A stretch of DNA of 64,000 nt from Microbacterium terrae (GCF_017831975.1 NZ_JAFDSS010000001.1:1984001-2048000); one strand, 5' to 3'; counted from the stretch's first letter, positions 39,747 through 48,641 are shown. Numbers and translations: made by a program. Notes: generated from the letters alone by a model not told the origin.

Positions 39747-40676
39747 TCAGACGAGGAAGAGTCCGTCCAGGACGCCCGGGTTGTGCGCGTGGACGAGCAC
39801 GAGGAACACGACGGCGTCGAACAGCAGATGCACGGTCACGACGTACGTGAGCGAGCGCGTCTTCATGAAGATGAAGCCCTGGAGGAGTGCGAACGGGATG
39901 GTGAGCAGCGGGCCCCAGGCCTTGTAGCCGAGCTCCCACAGGAACGACACGAACACGACCGCCTGGAGCGTGTTCGCCTGCCAGAACCGGAAGTGGCGCC
40001 GCAGCAGCGCGAAGCACGTGCAGATGAAGAACAGCTCGTCCCAGATGCCGACGGCGCCGACGCCCACGAACAGCCGCGCGATGAGCTCCGGCGTGTCGAC
40101 GACGGGCCAGTTGAGGTAGACACCCGAGGTGATGAAGTAGAACGGCAGGATCAGCCAGCCGAGCCCGAGCACGGCGACCAGCCACGTCCACTGGAAGGCG
40201 CTCCACCGACCGCCGCCGCGCCACGGGAAGCGGATGGCACGGTCGCGGTACACCCAGCGCGAGATCACGTAGGGCACGGCTACCGCGCCGCCGAGCGCCA
40301 GGGTGAACCGCAGCATCGACAGGTTGTCGAGCTCGGCCTTCAGATCGATGACGCTGACGATCAGCAGCCCCACCGCGATCAGCGACAGGTCCCGCACCAG
40401 CGACGGTCGACGGATGCCCCCTGCCGCCGGGTCGTCGTCCGGGGCGCTGGGCCCGTCGGCGTCCCGCCGCTCGATCAGCCAGGCGACGACGAGTCCACCG
40501 GCCAGCAGCACCCAGCCGAGCCACGGGATGCGGGCGACGAAGAACGCGGGCGCCGCGAGGCACACGAGGAGTGCCGGCGCGAGGCGCCACGACCATGCCG
40601 GGAGCGTCACGACGCGGGCGGGGGCGGGGTGGGCGGGCATGTGCGCGCGGACTCCTTGCAGGTCGGTGCGGGTCAA
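39747..40676 (-). CDS. CPBP-like (Abi/CAAX) membrane protein with altered active-site motifs
   Basis: 309 residues if read from TTG 40676, which overlaps the MFS stop by four bases; ATG at 40640 is the alternative. About eight membrane helices. The C-terminal half has the CPBP layout: WDELFF where EExxxR is expected, FLWELG where FxxxH is expected, and VHLLFDA as the third motif. The first Glu is Asp, the Arg is missing and the second-motif His is not at its place, so protease activity is doubtful. Last gene of the DUF3097-trmB-MFS group. Confidence 0.65.
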   Translation of the reverse strand: MTRTDLQGVRAHMPAHPAPARVVTLPAWSWRLAPALLVCLAAPAFFVARIPWLGWVLLAGGLVVAWLIERRDADGPSAPDDDPAAGGIRRPSLVRDLSLIAVGLLIVSVIDLKAELDNLSMLRFTLALGGAVAVPYVISRWVYRDRAIRFPWRGGGRWSAFQWTWLVAVLGLGWLILPFYFITSGVYLNWPVVDTPELIARLFVGVGAVGIWDELFFICTCFALLRRHFRFWQANTLQAVVFVSFLWELGYKAWGPLLTIPFALLQGFIFMKTRSLTYVVTVHLLFDAVVFLVLVHAHNPGVLDGLFLV

Positions 40677-42001
40677 TCGTGCAGCGGGTGCTCGATCTCA
40701 TCCTGCGGCATCCGCGCCCACACGATGGCGACGATGCCGAAGACGAGGGGGAGGATGCCGGCCACGATGAAGATCGTGGACAGCGGCACGACCTCGGCGA
40801 TCGGGCCGGCGAGCGCCATCGAGAGGGGCATCAGGGCGAGCGAGACGAAGAAGTCGAGACTCGACACGCGGCCGAGCATGTGGCGCGGCACGCGGCGCTG
40901 CAGGAGCGTGCCCCAGATGACGTTGCCGTAGCTGAACCCGAATCCGATGGCGAACATCGAGACGAGCATCAGCCAGTACTGGTCGGTGAGGCCGATGATC
41001 ACGAAGGGCAGTGTGCTGACGCCCCACACGAGGTTCATCACCGTGAGGTAGCGGCGCGGCAGCTTCATCGACGAGACGACGATCGAGCCGACGACCCCGC
41101 CGGCGCCGTACACCGCGAGGAGGAAACCGAACAGGCGGGGGTCCTCCCCCACGCGCTCCCGGAGCACGAAGGGCAGCAGCACCTCCTCGGGCCCGAGCGA
41201 GACGAGCACCCACCCCGTGGCGTACAGCAGGGTCGCGAACAGCCAGGGCGTGCGCACCGTGAAGACCACCGCCTCGGCGAGGTCGTGGAACACCGACTTC
41301 GCCCGCGCTGCCTCATCGTGAGGAGCCACCGGCTCGGGTCGGAGGAGCAGCAGTCCGACGAACGCCAGGGCGTACGCGACGCAGATGACGATCGCCGCCT
41401 GACTCGGGATGAGCGCGGCCAGAAGCATCCCCGCCGTCGCCGGTCCTGCCGCCTGCTGCAGCGCGGGGCGGATCGCGCCCTCGAGGCCGTTCGCGGCGAG
41501 CAGCTGCCCCGCCGGGAGGACGCGGGGCAGCATCGCGCTGTACGCCGGGAAGAAGAAGCCCGAGCCCGCGCCGAGGATCAGGGCGACGACCGTCAGGTGG
41601 GGAATGGTCACGGTCGCGACGGACCCCGCCACGACGATCGAGGTGATCGCGACGAGGTTCGCCCCTTCAACCGTCCGCATGATCGTGCGGCGCGAGATGC
41701 GGTCGGCCACGATGCCGCCCGGGATCGCGCACGCGAGCAGGCCGGTCGCGTTCGCTGCGGCGACGAGCGAGAGCTCGAGGGGTCCGCCGCCCGCGGCGAT
41801 GACCGAGTACACCATGACGACCGCCCACATGCCGGCGGCGAAGACCGACAGCACGACGGCACCGAACAGCACCCGGAAGTCGCGGTGCCCGAGGGGGCGC
41901 AGCACCCGGAGACTGTCGCGTCCCGCGCGCTGCGGATCGGTCTCCGGTTCCGGATCCGGCGGGACCGGGTTCGGGCCCGTCGGATCGACGGGGTGGGTCA
42001 T
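40673..42001 (-). CDS. MFS transporter (enterobactin-exporter/macrolide-efflux-like)
   Basis: 442 residues, 12 membrane helices. GGIVADRISRRTIMR is the loop 2-3 signature; GSGFFFPAYSAMLPRVLP is typical of the EntS/MefA branch (MFS_3). A 40-residue Pro-rich cytoplasmic N-terminus precedes the first helix. Substrate unknown. Overlaps trmB by four bases upstream and the CPBP gene by four downstream, so one transcript is likely. Confidence 0.82.
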   Translation of the reverse strand: MTHPVDPTGPNPVPPDPEPETDPQRAGRDSLRVLRPLGHRDFRVLFGAVVLSVFAAGMWAVVMVYSVIAAGGGPLELSLVAAANATGLLACAIPGGIVADRISRRTIMRTVEGANLVAITSIVVAGSVATVTIPHLTVVALILGAGSGFFFPAYSAMLPRVLPAGQLLAANGLEGAIRPALQQAAGPATAGMLLAALIPSQAAIVICVAYALAFVGLLLLRPEPVAPHDEAARAKSVFHDLAEAVVFTVRTPWLFATLLYATGWVLVSLGPEEVLLPFVLRERVGEDPRLFGFLLAVYGAGGVVGSIVVSSMKLPRRYLTVMNLVWGVSTLPFVIIGLTDQYWLMLVSMFAIGFGFSYGNVIWGTLLQRRVPRHMLGRVSSLDFFVSLALMPLSMALAGPIAEVVPLSTIFIVAGILPLVFGIVAIVWARMPQDEIEHPLHD

Positions 42002-42744
42002 GGCCGCGGTCGTCGACGGTAGGCGAGGTCGCGGATGTCGCGGCCCTTCGCGGCGCCCTTGCGCTCGAACGCCGTGACCACGCGTCCGTCGAAGCGCGGC
42101 GCCCACTCCCCCTCGAACGCCGGCGTGAAGTCGGCGGCGCCCCCGAGCACCTCGCGCATCTGCAGCGCGTAGTCCTCCCAGTCGGTCGCCAGACGCAGGA
42201 TGCCGCCGTCGCGGAGCGCCCGCGCCGCGATCTCGGGGAACCCGGTCGCGATCAGACGGCGCTTCGTGTGCTTGTTCTTGTGCCACGGATCGGGGAAGAA
42301 GATCCAGATCTCGTCGACGGATGCCTCGGGCAGCAGATGCTGCAGCACCTCGGGCGCGTTCGCCTCGACCAGACGCAGGTTGTCGGCCTCGGCGCGATCT
42401 GCGTCGAGCATCGTGCGCGCGAGGCCGGCGCGGAACACCTCGACGGCGAGGTAGTCGGTGTCGGGGTTCGCGGATGCGGCGTGCACGATCGCGTGCCCCT
42501 GCCCCGAGCCGATCTCCACGACGAGCGGCGCATCGCGCCCCCACACCGCGGCGGGGTCGATCGCCGATCCGGGGAGCACGCTCGTCGAGGCGACGTCGCG
42601 CGGCGGATCCAGCAGGTACCGGGGCGACAGGTCGGTCCACGCCCGCTCCTGCCCGTCCGACATCCGTCCGCCGCGCCGGACGAACGACACCGGCTCCTCG
42701 CGGAACGTGCGGGGTGCGGGCATCTGCGCGGCAGGATCGGACAC
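41998..42744 (-). CDS. trmB: tRNA (guanosine(46)-N7)-methyltransferase
   Basis: 248 residues. SAM-dependent m7G46 methylation in the variable loop of tRNAs. SAM site VVEIGSGQGHAI near residue 78; catalytic/RNA-binding IFFPDPWHKNKHTKRR; C-terminal ATDWEDYA. Full-length with a longer N-terminus (about 60 residues), common in actinobacteria. Coupled to the downstream MFS gene by ATGA. Confidence 0.94.
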   Translation of the reverse strand: MSDPAAQMPAPRTFREEPVSFVRRGGRMSDGQERAWTDLSPRYLLDPPRDVASTSVLPGSAIDPAAVWGRDAPLVVEIGSGQGHAIVHAASANPDTDYLAVEVFRAGLARTMLDADRAEADNLRLVEANAPEVLQHLLPEASVDEIWIFFPDPWHKNKHTKRRLIATGFPEIAARALRDGGILRLATDWEDYALQMREVLGGAADFTPAFEGEWAPRFDGRVVTAFERKGAAKGRDIRDLAYRRRPRP

Positions 42745-42801
42745 CCCTCCAGGCTACCGATCGCCGGCGACAGCCCCACCCGCCGATTGCTCGACCAGCG
42801 G

Positions 42802-43635
42802 TCAGACGGTGACGAAGTCGATCAGCTCCTCGACCCGGCCGAGGAAGGCCGGTTCGAGGTCGCGGTATGTCTTCACGCGGGCGAGGATGCGCTGCCAGGC
42901 CCGCGCGATGTCGGCCTGGTCGCGCGCGGGCCAGCCGAGCGCGCGGCACACGCCCACCTTGTACTCGATGCCGCGCGGGATGTCGGGCCAGCGTTCGATG
43001 CCCATGGCGCGCGGGGTGACGCACTGCCAGACGTCGACCCACGGGTGCCCGACGATGAGCAGGTGCGCGCCGTGCCGTCCGCGCATGATCGTGTCGGCGA
43101 TGCGCGACTCCTTCGACCCTGGCACGAGGTGGTCGACGAGCACGCCGTAGCGGCGCTGCGCCGACGGCGGCTCCTGCTCGAGCAGATCGGCGAGCAGGTC
43201 GACTCCCTGCAGGTACTCGACCACCACGCCCTCGGCGCGCAGGTCGTCGCCCCACACCTTCTCGACGAGCTCCGCATCGTGGCGGCCCTCGACGAGGATC
43301 CGGCTCGGACGCGCGACGCGGGCACGGCCATCCGGCGCGGCGAACGATCCCGACGCGGTGCGCTGCGGGCCCTTCGGCGCGGTCGCCGTCGGTGCGGTGA
43401 GCACGACGTCGGCGCCGTCGACGAGGAAGCCGGGGCCGAGCGGGAAGAGACGGCGCCGACCGTGGCGGTCCTCGAGCTCGACCATGCCCGATGCGAACCC
43501 GACCACCGCCCCGCAGTAGCCGTCGGCTGCGACCTCGACGACGAGGTCGTGCGCGGCCTCCACGCGCGGAAGCGTCTTCGCGCTCCGCTCGCGCCAGCCG
43601 GCAGCGAGCACATCGGTTCCGTAGCGATCTTCCAT
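42802..43635 (-). CDS. DUF3097 protein with Toprim-like region
   Basis: 277 residues, the length usual for DUF3097, a family found widely in actinobacteria with no assigned function. The segment RPSRILVEGRHDAELVEKVWG and later VLVDHLVPGSKESRIAD resemble the Glu and Asp motifs of Toprim domains, suggesting a nucleic-acid-related role (inference). The ATG at 43635 has GGAGGA six to seven bases upstream, decisive over 43653. Lies 57 bases before trmB and divergent from the TPM gene. Confidence 0.78.
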   Translation of the reverse strand: MEDRYGTDVLAAGWRERSAKTLPRVEAAHDLVVEVAADGYCGAVVGFASGMVELEDRHGRRRLFPLGPGFLVDGADVVLTAPTATAPKGPQRTASGSFAAPDGRARVARPSRILVEGRHDAELVEKVWGDDLRAEGVVVEYLQGVDLLADLLEQEPPSAQRRYGVLVDHLVPGSKESRIADTIMRGRHGAHLLIVGHPWVDVWQCVTPRAMGIERWPDIPRGIEYKVGVCRALGWPARDQADIARAWQRILARVKTYRDLEPAFLGRVEELIDFVTV

Positions 43636-43744
43636 GTCTCCTCCGAATCGCACAGGCTACCCGTCGTGCACGTCGCCCCGGTGCAGCGACCCGCGTCGCT
43701 GTGCGTCTGCCCAGGCGGGCTACCGGGCCGCGGGCTCCCCTGCA

Positions 43745-43750
43745 TAGACT
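43745..43750 (+). promoter_or_regulatory. -10 element of the TPM gene
   Basis: TAGACT preceded by TGCA, 41 bases before the ATG at 43792. Same promoter word as lysA. Confidence 0.4.
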
Positions 43751-43791
43751 CGCGGAGGGAGAGCCGCGACGGCGGCTTCGGAGGGGGTTCG

Positions 43792-45807
43792 ATGCTGGCG
43801 CGAGGGGCAGCGGCGCTCACGGCAGCGGTCGCGCTCGTGCTCGTGGCGGTGGCGGGCCCGGCGTCCGCGACGGAGCCGGTGAGCCTCGGGTCGAGCTTCG
43901 TGCTCGACGACGCCGGAGTGCTCTCGTCGAGCGACACGGCCGAGGCCGAGGCACGCCTGGAGCAGCTGTCGGACGAGACCGACGTCGACATGTGGGTGGT
44001 GTTCGTCGACGAGTTCACCGATCCGTCCGACGCGGCGGGCTGGGCGAATGCCACCGCCGACCAGAACAACCTCGGCCCGAATCAATACCTCCTCGCGGTG
44101 GCCACCGAAGGCCGCGCGTACTACCTCTCGGGCGACTCCAGCGGTCCGGTGACCGAGGACCAGCTCATCGCGATCGAGCAGGAGCGCATTCAGCCGGCGC
44201 TGCGTCAGGACGACTGGGTCGGCGCCGTCGACGCGGCAGCGGACGGCCTCGAAGACGCTGTGGGCGGCGGCACCGGCGGTGCCGCGGGCGACAGCGGCGG
44301 GGGCGGCGGATTCCTCACGACGATCCTGGTCATCGCGGCCATCGCGGTGGCGGTCATCCTCATCGTCGTGCTGGTGCGGCGGCGCAAGAAGGGCGGTGCG
44401 ACGGGCACGACGTCGTCGCCCGCGGCCGAGCAGATCCCGACGGAGGAGCTCGCCCGGCAGGCGGCATCCGCTCTCGTCGACACCGACGACGCGGTGAAGA
44501 CGAGCGTTCAGGAGCTCGGGTTCGCGAAGGCGCAGTTCGGCGACACCGCGACGGCCGGGTTCGAGGAGGCGATCGCGCTCGCGACCAATCGGCTCGACGA
44601 GGCCTTCTCGCTCAAGCAGCAGCTCGACGACGCGACCCCCGACGCACCAGCGGACACGCGAGCCTGGAACTCGCGGATCATCGCGCTGTGCGCGGAAGCC
44701 AACGAGGCGCTCGATGCGAAGGCCGCCGAGTTCGACGAGCTGCGCAAGCTCGAGCAGAACGCGCCCGAGGCGCTCGCCCGCGTGCAGCAGGCCCGCGCCG
44801 CCGCGGCAGCCGCGATCGAGGCATCCGACGCACGTCTCGCCGAGCTCGGCGGCTCGTACGCACCCGAGGCGCTCGCGACCATCGTCGACAATCCCGACCA
44901 GGCGCGTGCGCGCCTCGCGTTCGCCGAGACCCAGCTGACCGAGGCGCAGACGGCGATCGGCGCCGGGGACGGCGGCGCTGCGGCCGTGGGCATCCGTGCG
45001 GCCGAAGAGGCGGTCGGTCAGGCCGTGCTCCTCGAGGACGCCGTGGACAAGCTCGCCGCCGACCTCGCCGAGGGCGAGCGGAGCGCCGCGGCGCTCGTGA
45101 CCGAGCTCGAAGCCGACATCGCCGTTGCCGGCGCCCTCCCCGACTCCGACGGGCAGGTCGCTGCTGCCGTCGCCGCCGCACGCAGCCAGATCGACGCCGC
45201 GCGCCCGCACCTGGCCGGCACGGCCAAGCGCCCGCTGATCGCGCTGCAGGGGCTCCAGGCGGCCGACGACCGCATCGACGCCGTCATGAAATCGGTGCGC
45301 GACGCGCAGGCGCAGGCCGAGCACGCACGTCAGGCGGTGGGCCGGGCCATCATGCAGGCCCAGTCGCAGGTGTCGGCGGCCGAGGACTACATCACCGCGC
45401 GCCGGGGCGCCGTCGGCGCCGACGCCCGCACCCGGCTCGCCGAAGCCGGCGCGTCGCTGGTGCGCGCCCAGCAGCTGCAGCAGGACGATCCGCAGCAGGC
45501 GCTCCAGCACGCCCAGCGCGCCGAGCAGCTCGCGGGCCACGCGATCCAGCTCGCGCAGAACGACGTCGGCGCGTTCGGCGGCACCGGCGGCGGCGGCATG
45601 GGCGGAGGCGGCGGAGGCGACATGCTCGGCGCGGTCCTCGGCGGCGTGCTGATCAACTCGATGCTCGGCGGCGGAGGCTCCTCCCGCTCGTCGGGCGGCC
45701 TCGGCGGCATGTTCGGCGGCGGCGGCGGCTCCTCCCGCGGCGGCATGCGCCCCGGCAGCTTCGGCGGAGGTGGCACCCGCGCCCGCCGGGGGGGTGGTCG
45801 CTTCTGA
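43792..45807 (+). CDS. TPM-domain membrane protein with coiled coil and Gly-rich tail
   Basis: 671 residues. Signal peptide (1-27), an extracytoplasmic TPM domain (about 33-150; VLDDAGVLSSSDTAEAE, NQYLLAVATEGRAYYL), one membrane helix (about 180-200) followed by RRRKK, a cytoplasmic Ala/Glu/Gln-rich helical region (to about 590) and a glycine-rich end with MGGGGGGDMLG repeats. ATG after GGAGGGGG. The pspA gene lies 99 bases downstream on the same strand, suggesting joint work at the membrane during stress. TPM domains are otherwise linked to photosystem repair and have weak phosphatase reports. Confidence 0.8.
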   Translation: MLARGAAALTAAVALVLVAVAGPASATEPVSLGSSFVLDDAGVLSSSDTAEAEARLEQLSDETDVDMWVVFVDEFTDPSDAAGWANATADQNNLGPNQYLLAVATEGRAYYLSGDSSGPVTEDQLIAIEQERIQPALRQDDWVGAVDAAADGLEDAVGGGTGGAAGDSGGGGGFLTTILVIAAIAVAVILIVVLVRRRKKGGATGTTSSPAAEQIPTEELARQAASALVDTDDAVKTSVQELGFAKAQFGDTATAGFEEAIALATNRLDEAFSLKQQLDDATPDAPADTRAWNSRIIALCAEANEALDAKAAEFDELRKLEQNAPEALARVQQARAAAAAAIEASDARLAELGGSYAPEALATIVDNPDQARARLAFAETQLTEAQTAIGAGDGGAAAVGIRAAEEAVGQAVLLEDAVDKLAADLAEGERSAAALVTELEADIAVAGALPDSDGQVAAAVAAARSQIDAARPHLAGTAKRPLIALQGLQAADDRIDAVMKSVRDAQAQAEHARQAVGRAIMQAQSQVSAAEDYITARRGAVGADARTRLAEAGASLVRAQQLQQDDPQQALQHAQRAEQLAGHAIQLAQNDVGAFGGTGGGGMGGGGGGDMLGAVLGGVLINSMLGGGGSSRSSGGLGGMFGGGGGSSRGGMRPGSFGGGGTRARRGGGRF

Positions 45808-45853
45808 CGCACACCGCGCGCAGGGTCGCGGCATCCGACGCCCCGCCCACGCT

Positions 45854-45859
45854 TACGAT
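45854..45859 (+). promoter_or_regulatory. Possible -10 element of pspA
   Basis: TACGAT, 47 bases before the pspA ATG. It would allow pspA to be transcribed apart from the TPM gene. Confidence 0.3.
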
Positions 45860-45906
45860 CTCCCGACCCACAACCGAACGATCTGTCCGATAGGAAGGAA
45901 CCCCCG

Positions 45907-46665
45907 ATGGCGAAGCAGTCCATCTTCGGTCGCATCTCGACCCTCGTGAAGGCGAACATCAACGCACTCCTCGACTCCGCCGAGGACCCGCAGAAGATGC
46001 TCGACCAGCTCGTGCGCGACTACACCAACTCGATCGCCGACGCCGAGTCGGCCATCGCCGAGACGATCGGCAACCTGCGCCTGCTCGAGCGCGACCACCA
46101 GGAGGACGTCCAGGCGGCCGCCGAGTGGGGCAACAAGGCGCTCGCGGCCAGCCGCAAGGCCGACCAGCTGCGCGGGGTCGGCAACACGACCGATGCCGAC
46201 AAGTTCGACAACCTCGCCAAGATCGCGCTGCAGCGCCAGATCAGCGAGGAGAACGAGGCCAAGGCGATCGCCCCGGCCATCGCCGCGCAGACCGAGGTCG
46301 TCGACAAGCTCAAGGACGGCCTCAACGGCATGAAGCAGAAGCTGGACCAGCTGCGGTCCAAGCGCACTGAGCTCCTGTCGCGCGCGAAGGTCGCCGAGGC
46401 CCAGAACAAGGTGCACGACGCCGTCAAGTCGATCGACGTGCTCGACCCGACCAGCGAGCTCGGCCGGTTCGAAGACAAGGTGCGTCGTCAGGAGGCGCTG
46501 GCTGCCGGCAAGCAGGAGCTCGCGGCATCGAGCCTGGACGCCCAGTTCAACCAGCTCGAAGACGTCGGTGAGCTCACCGAGGTCGAGGCGCGCCTGGCCG
46601 CGCTCAAGGGCGGAGCCCCGTCGCAGGCGGCGATCGACGCGCCGAGCGCGCCGTACACGCCGTAA
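45907..46665 (+). CDS. pspA: PspA/IM30 (ESCRT-III-like) membrane-stress protein
   Basis: 252 residues, almost wholly helical. The N-terminal amphipathic helix MAKQSIFGRISTLVKANINALLDSAEDPQKMLDQ and the following coiled coil are the PspA/IM30 pattern; the end is a Pro/Ala-rich 20-residue tail. PspA assembles on damaged cytoplasmic membrane to limit proton leakage. GGAAGGAA precedes the ATG. A 17-bp terminator follows 15 bases after the stop. Confidence 0.92.
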   Translation: MAKQSIFGRISTLVKANINALLDSAEDPQKMLDQLVRDYTNSIADAESAIAETIGNLRLLERDHQEDVQAAAEWGNKALAASRKADQLRGVGNTTDADKFDNLAKIALQRQISEENEAKAIAPAIAAQTEVVDKLKDGLNGMKQKLDQLRSKRTELLSRAKVAEAQNKVHDAVKSIDVLDPTSELGRFEDKVRRQEALAAGKQELAASSLDAQFNQLEDVGELTEVEARLAALKGGAPSQAAIDAPSAPYTP

Positions 46666-46680
46666 CCCGCGCGTGCGCAC

Positions 46681-46720
46681 CGTCGGGCGCCGCATCCCTC
46701 GCCGGATGCGGCGCCCGACG
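46681..46720 (+). terminator. Terminator of pspA
   Basis: Perfect 17-bp stem (46681-46697 with 46704-46720) and a 6-base loop, followed by CCGTTTCC. The arms contain GCATCC/GGATGC. Confidence 0.8.
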
Positions 46721-46753
46721 CCGTTTCCGCCCGTGGTGCGGGATGATGAGAGG

Positions 46754-47575
46754 ATGACGCGCTATCTCGTCGTCCCGCAGTGGCAGGGCAGTCCCTCGTC
46801 GCGCGCGATGCAGCTCATCGACGGCGCCGAGGCGATCGCCGGCGACCTGCCGAGGTCGGCGACCACCGTGCTCGATGTGCCGATGGAAGCCGGCGAAGCG
46901 CTCGAGACCGGCGTCAGCCGGCTGTCGTCGCTGCGGCGCGTGCGCGAGCAGCTCGCCGCAACCCTCGCCGGGCACACCGAACCCGTGCTCACCGTCGGTG
47001 GCGACTGCGGCATCGCGCTCGAGCCGATCGCCCACGCAGCCCGGAGCACCGCAGACCTCGCCGTCGTGTGGCTCGACGCGCACCCCGATCTCAACACGCC
47101 CGAGTCCTCCCCGTCGGGCGCCTTCTCGGGCATGGTGCTGCGCGCGGTGCTCGGCCACGGCGTCGACGGGCTCTCGCTCGACGCCGGCACCGTGCGACCC
47201 GAGCGCGTGGTCGTCGCCGGCGCCCGGTCGTTCGACGAACCCGAGCTCTCGGCGACCGCTGAACTCGGCATCACCGTCCTGACGGTCGACGCCCTCCGCC
47301 GCGCCGACGCCCTGGCCGACGCGGTCGCCGCGACCGGCGCGTCGGGCGTGTTCATCCACGTCGACATCGACGTGCTCGATCCCGCCGAGCTCGCGGGCAA
47401 TGCCCACCCCGAGCCGTTCGGCGCGACAGTCGCCGAGATCACCGCCGCGATCACCGCGGTGCGCGCGCGGATGCCACTCGTCGGCGCATCCCTCGCCGGA
47501 TACTCCCCTGCCTCGCTCGCCGCCGCGACCGACGACCTGGGTGCGATCCTGCGCGTCGTCTCGGTGCTCGCATGA
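46754..47575 (+). CDS. Arginase/agmatinase/formiminoglutamase-family hydrolase
   Basis: 273 residues of the ureohydrolase fold. Mn-binding motifs are present: GGDCGIAL near 78, WLDAHPDLNTPESSPSG near 100 and HVDIDVLDPAE near 200. The position of GGDH is GGDC here, with Cys in place of the usual His, so metal site A differs from classical arginase. Substrate not assignable. ATG at 46754 after GAGAGG. Stands alone between pspA and a small HExxH protein. Confidence 0.8.
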   Translation: MTRYLVVPQWQGSPSSRAMQLIDGAEAIAGDLPRSATTVLDVPMEAGEALETGVSRLSSLRRVREQLAATLAGHTEPVLTVGGDCGIALEPIAHAARSTADLAVVWLDAHPDLNTPESSPSGAFSGMVLRAVLGHGVDGLSLDAGTVRPERVVVAGARSFDEPELSATAELGITVLTVDALRRADALADAVAATGASGVFIHVDIDVLDPAELAGNAHPEPFGATVAEITAAITAVRARMPLVGASLAGYSPASLAAATDDLGAILRVVSVLA

Positions 47576-47633
47576 CGGGAGACCGCCTGAGGGGTGTCTG
47601 CGCGACGGGTTTCGGCGCGACGGGCGTGGGCGC

Positions 47634-48092
47634 ATGAGTCCGATCCCGACCCCACCCGCGGGGTGGCGCGCCGTAGCGGATCGCGCGCTCGAACGCGGCC
47701 GGCGTCTCGACCGCCTCATCCCCGGGTTCCTGCTGGACTCGCCGATCAGCGCTCTCGGCTACGCGTACGGATGCGCGGTCGGGTGGGTGTGGGGGTCGCT
47801 CTGGAGCACCGGACGCGTCGAGCGCCGCGGGGGCCTCTGGGTGTTCCGCGGCATGCCGAACTGGACGTTCGGGCGGGGCGGCGTCTGCGTCGGCGGATGC
47901 TTCCTCACGGGTGACGCCCCGGTGAGCGACCGGCTGCTGCGGCACGAGGCGGTGCACATGCGGCAGTGGCGGCGCTACGGCCTGCTGATGCCGCTGCTGT
48001 ACCTCGCGGCGGGGAGGAACCCGCTGCGGAACCGGTTCGAGATCGAGGCAGGCCTCGAGGACGGCAACTACGTGCCGCGCGGATCGGTCTGA
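47634..48092 (+). CDS. Small protein with HEAVH zinc-peptidase-like motif
   Basis: 152 residues. A central hydrophobic stretch (SALGYAYGCAVGWVWGSLW) and, near residue 105, RLLRHEAVHMRQWRRYG, an HExxH motif followed by Gln as in many membrane-proximal zincins; downstream FEIEAGLED could give a third ligand (Glu). No family recognised with certainty. The start at 47634 has no strong ribosome site; 58 bases separate it from the arginase-like gene. A protein of this type is common in relatives but uncharacterised. Confidence 0.55.
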   Translation: MSPIPTPPAGWRAVADRALERGRRLDRLIPGFLLDSPISALGYAYGCAVGWVWGSLWSTGRVERRGGLWVFRGMPNWTFGRGGVCVGGCFLTGDAPVSDRLLRHEAVHMRQWRRYGLLMPLLYLAAGRNPLRNRFEIEAGLEDGNYVPRGSV

Positions 48093-48140
48093 CAGGCGGC
48101 GATCGACCCGGAGGCGTCAGCCCCTCGGATCAGGTGTCGC

Positions 48141-48599
48141 TCAGCGGGCGACGGCGATCCCGTACTGCTCGGGGGCGTGGATGCGCGCCGCGTCGACGCC
48201 GAGCGCGATGAGGTGGTCGACGATGTCGGCGGTGCCGAGGTAGCCGCCGAGCAGGTTCACGCGGGTCTGGTCGTCGTCGATGCAGAGCATCTCGTCGGCC
48301 CAGCCGGTCACCGCGCGCGCCAGCGCCTCGCCGGCGGCGCAGCCGCGGCTCGTGCCCGGTGCTCCCGATCGCCGCGAGCGGTCGAGCCACGTGACGACCA
48401 TGCGGCTCGGTGCCACGATCTCGGACTGCCAGGTGGCGTCGGGAACCTCGATGAACACGCGACCGGTCGAGCAGATGGGCAGCGTCGCGAGGAGCGCCTC
48501 GAGGTCGGCGAGCGAATGCTCGTCGGCCGTGATGAGGTGCTGCACCCGCGTGTGCCGCGACGCGCGGCAGGCGGCTGCGCTGTGCTCGGTGGTGGTCAT
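48141..48599 (-). CDS. Stand-alone SIP (siderophore-interacting protein) NAD(P)H-binding domain
   Basis: 152 residues that match only the C-terminal half of siderophore-interacting flavoreductases: HSLADLEALLATLPICSTGRVFIEVPD, W residues, ALARAVTGWADEM and YLGTADIVDHLIALG. The N-terminal FAD-binding domain is missing and is not encoded next to it. An iron box and a good -10 precede it, and the message is nearly leaderless. It may partner a separate flavin domain or have another role in iron uptake. Convergent with the HExxH gene. Confidence 0.8.
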   Translation of the reverse strand: MTTTEHSAAACRASRHTRVQHLITADEHSLADLEALLATLPICSTGRVFIEVPDATWQSEIVAPSRMVVTWLDRSRRSGAPGTSRGCAAGEALARAVTGWADEMLCIDDDQTRVNLLGGYLGTADIVDHLIALGVDAARIHAPEQYGIAVAR

Positions 48600-48608
48600 G
48601 ATGACCCC

Positions 48609-48614
48609 ATCATA
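48609..48614 (-). promoter_or_regulatory. -10 element of the SIP gene
   Basis: TATGAT on the minus strand, nine bases before the ATG at 48599, so the transcript has at most a few bases of leader. Confidence 0.6.
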
Positions 48615-48622
48615 CCCCGGGC

Positions 48623-48641
48623 GAAGGGTTGCCTTACCTCA
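48623..48641 (-). promoter_or_regulatory. Iron box (DtxR/IdeR-type operator)
   Basis: On the minus strand TGAGGTAAGGCAACCCTTC agrees with the 19-base DtxR/IdeR consensus at 13 positions, including AGGT, AGGC and the CCT of the right arm. It covers the -35 region of the SIP promoter, so iron-loaded repressor would silence it. Confidence 0.72.
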
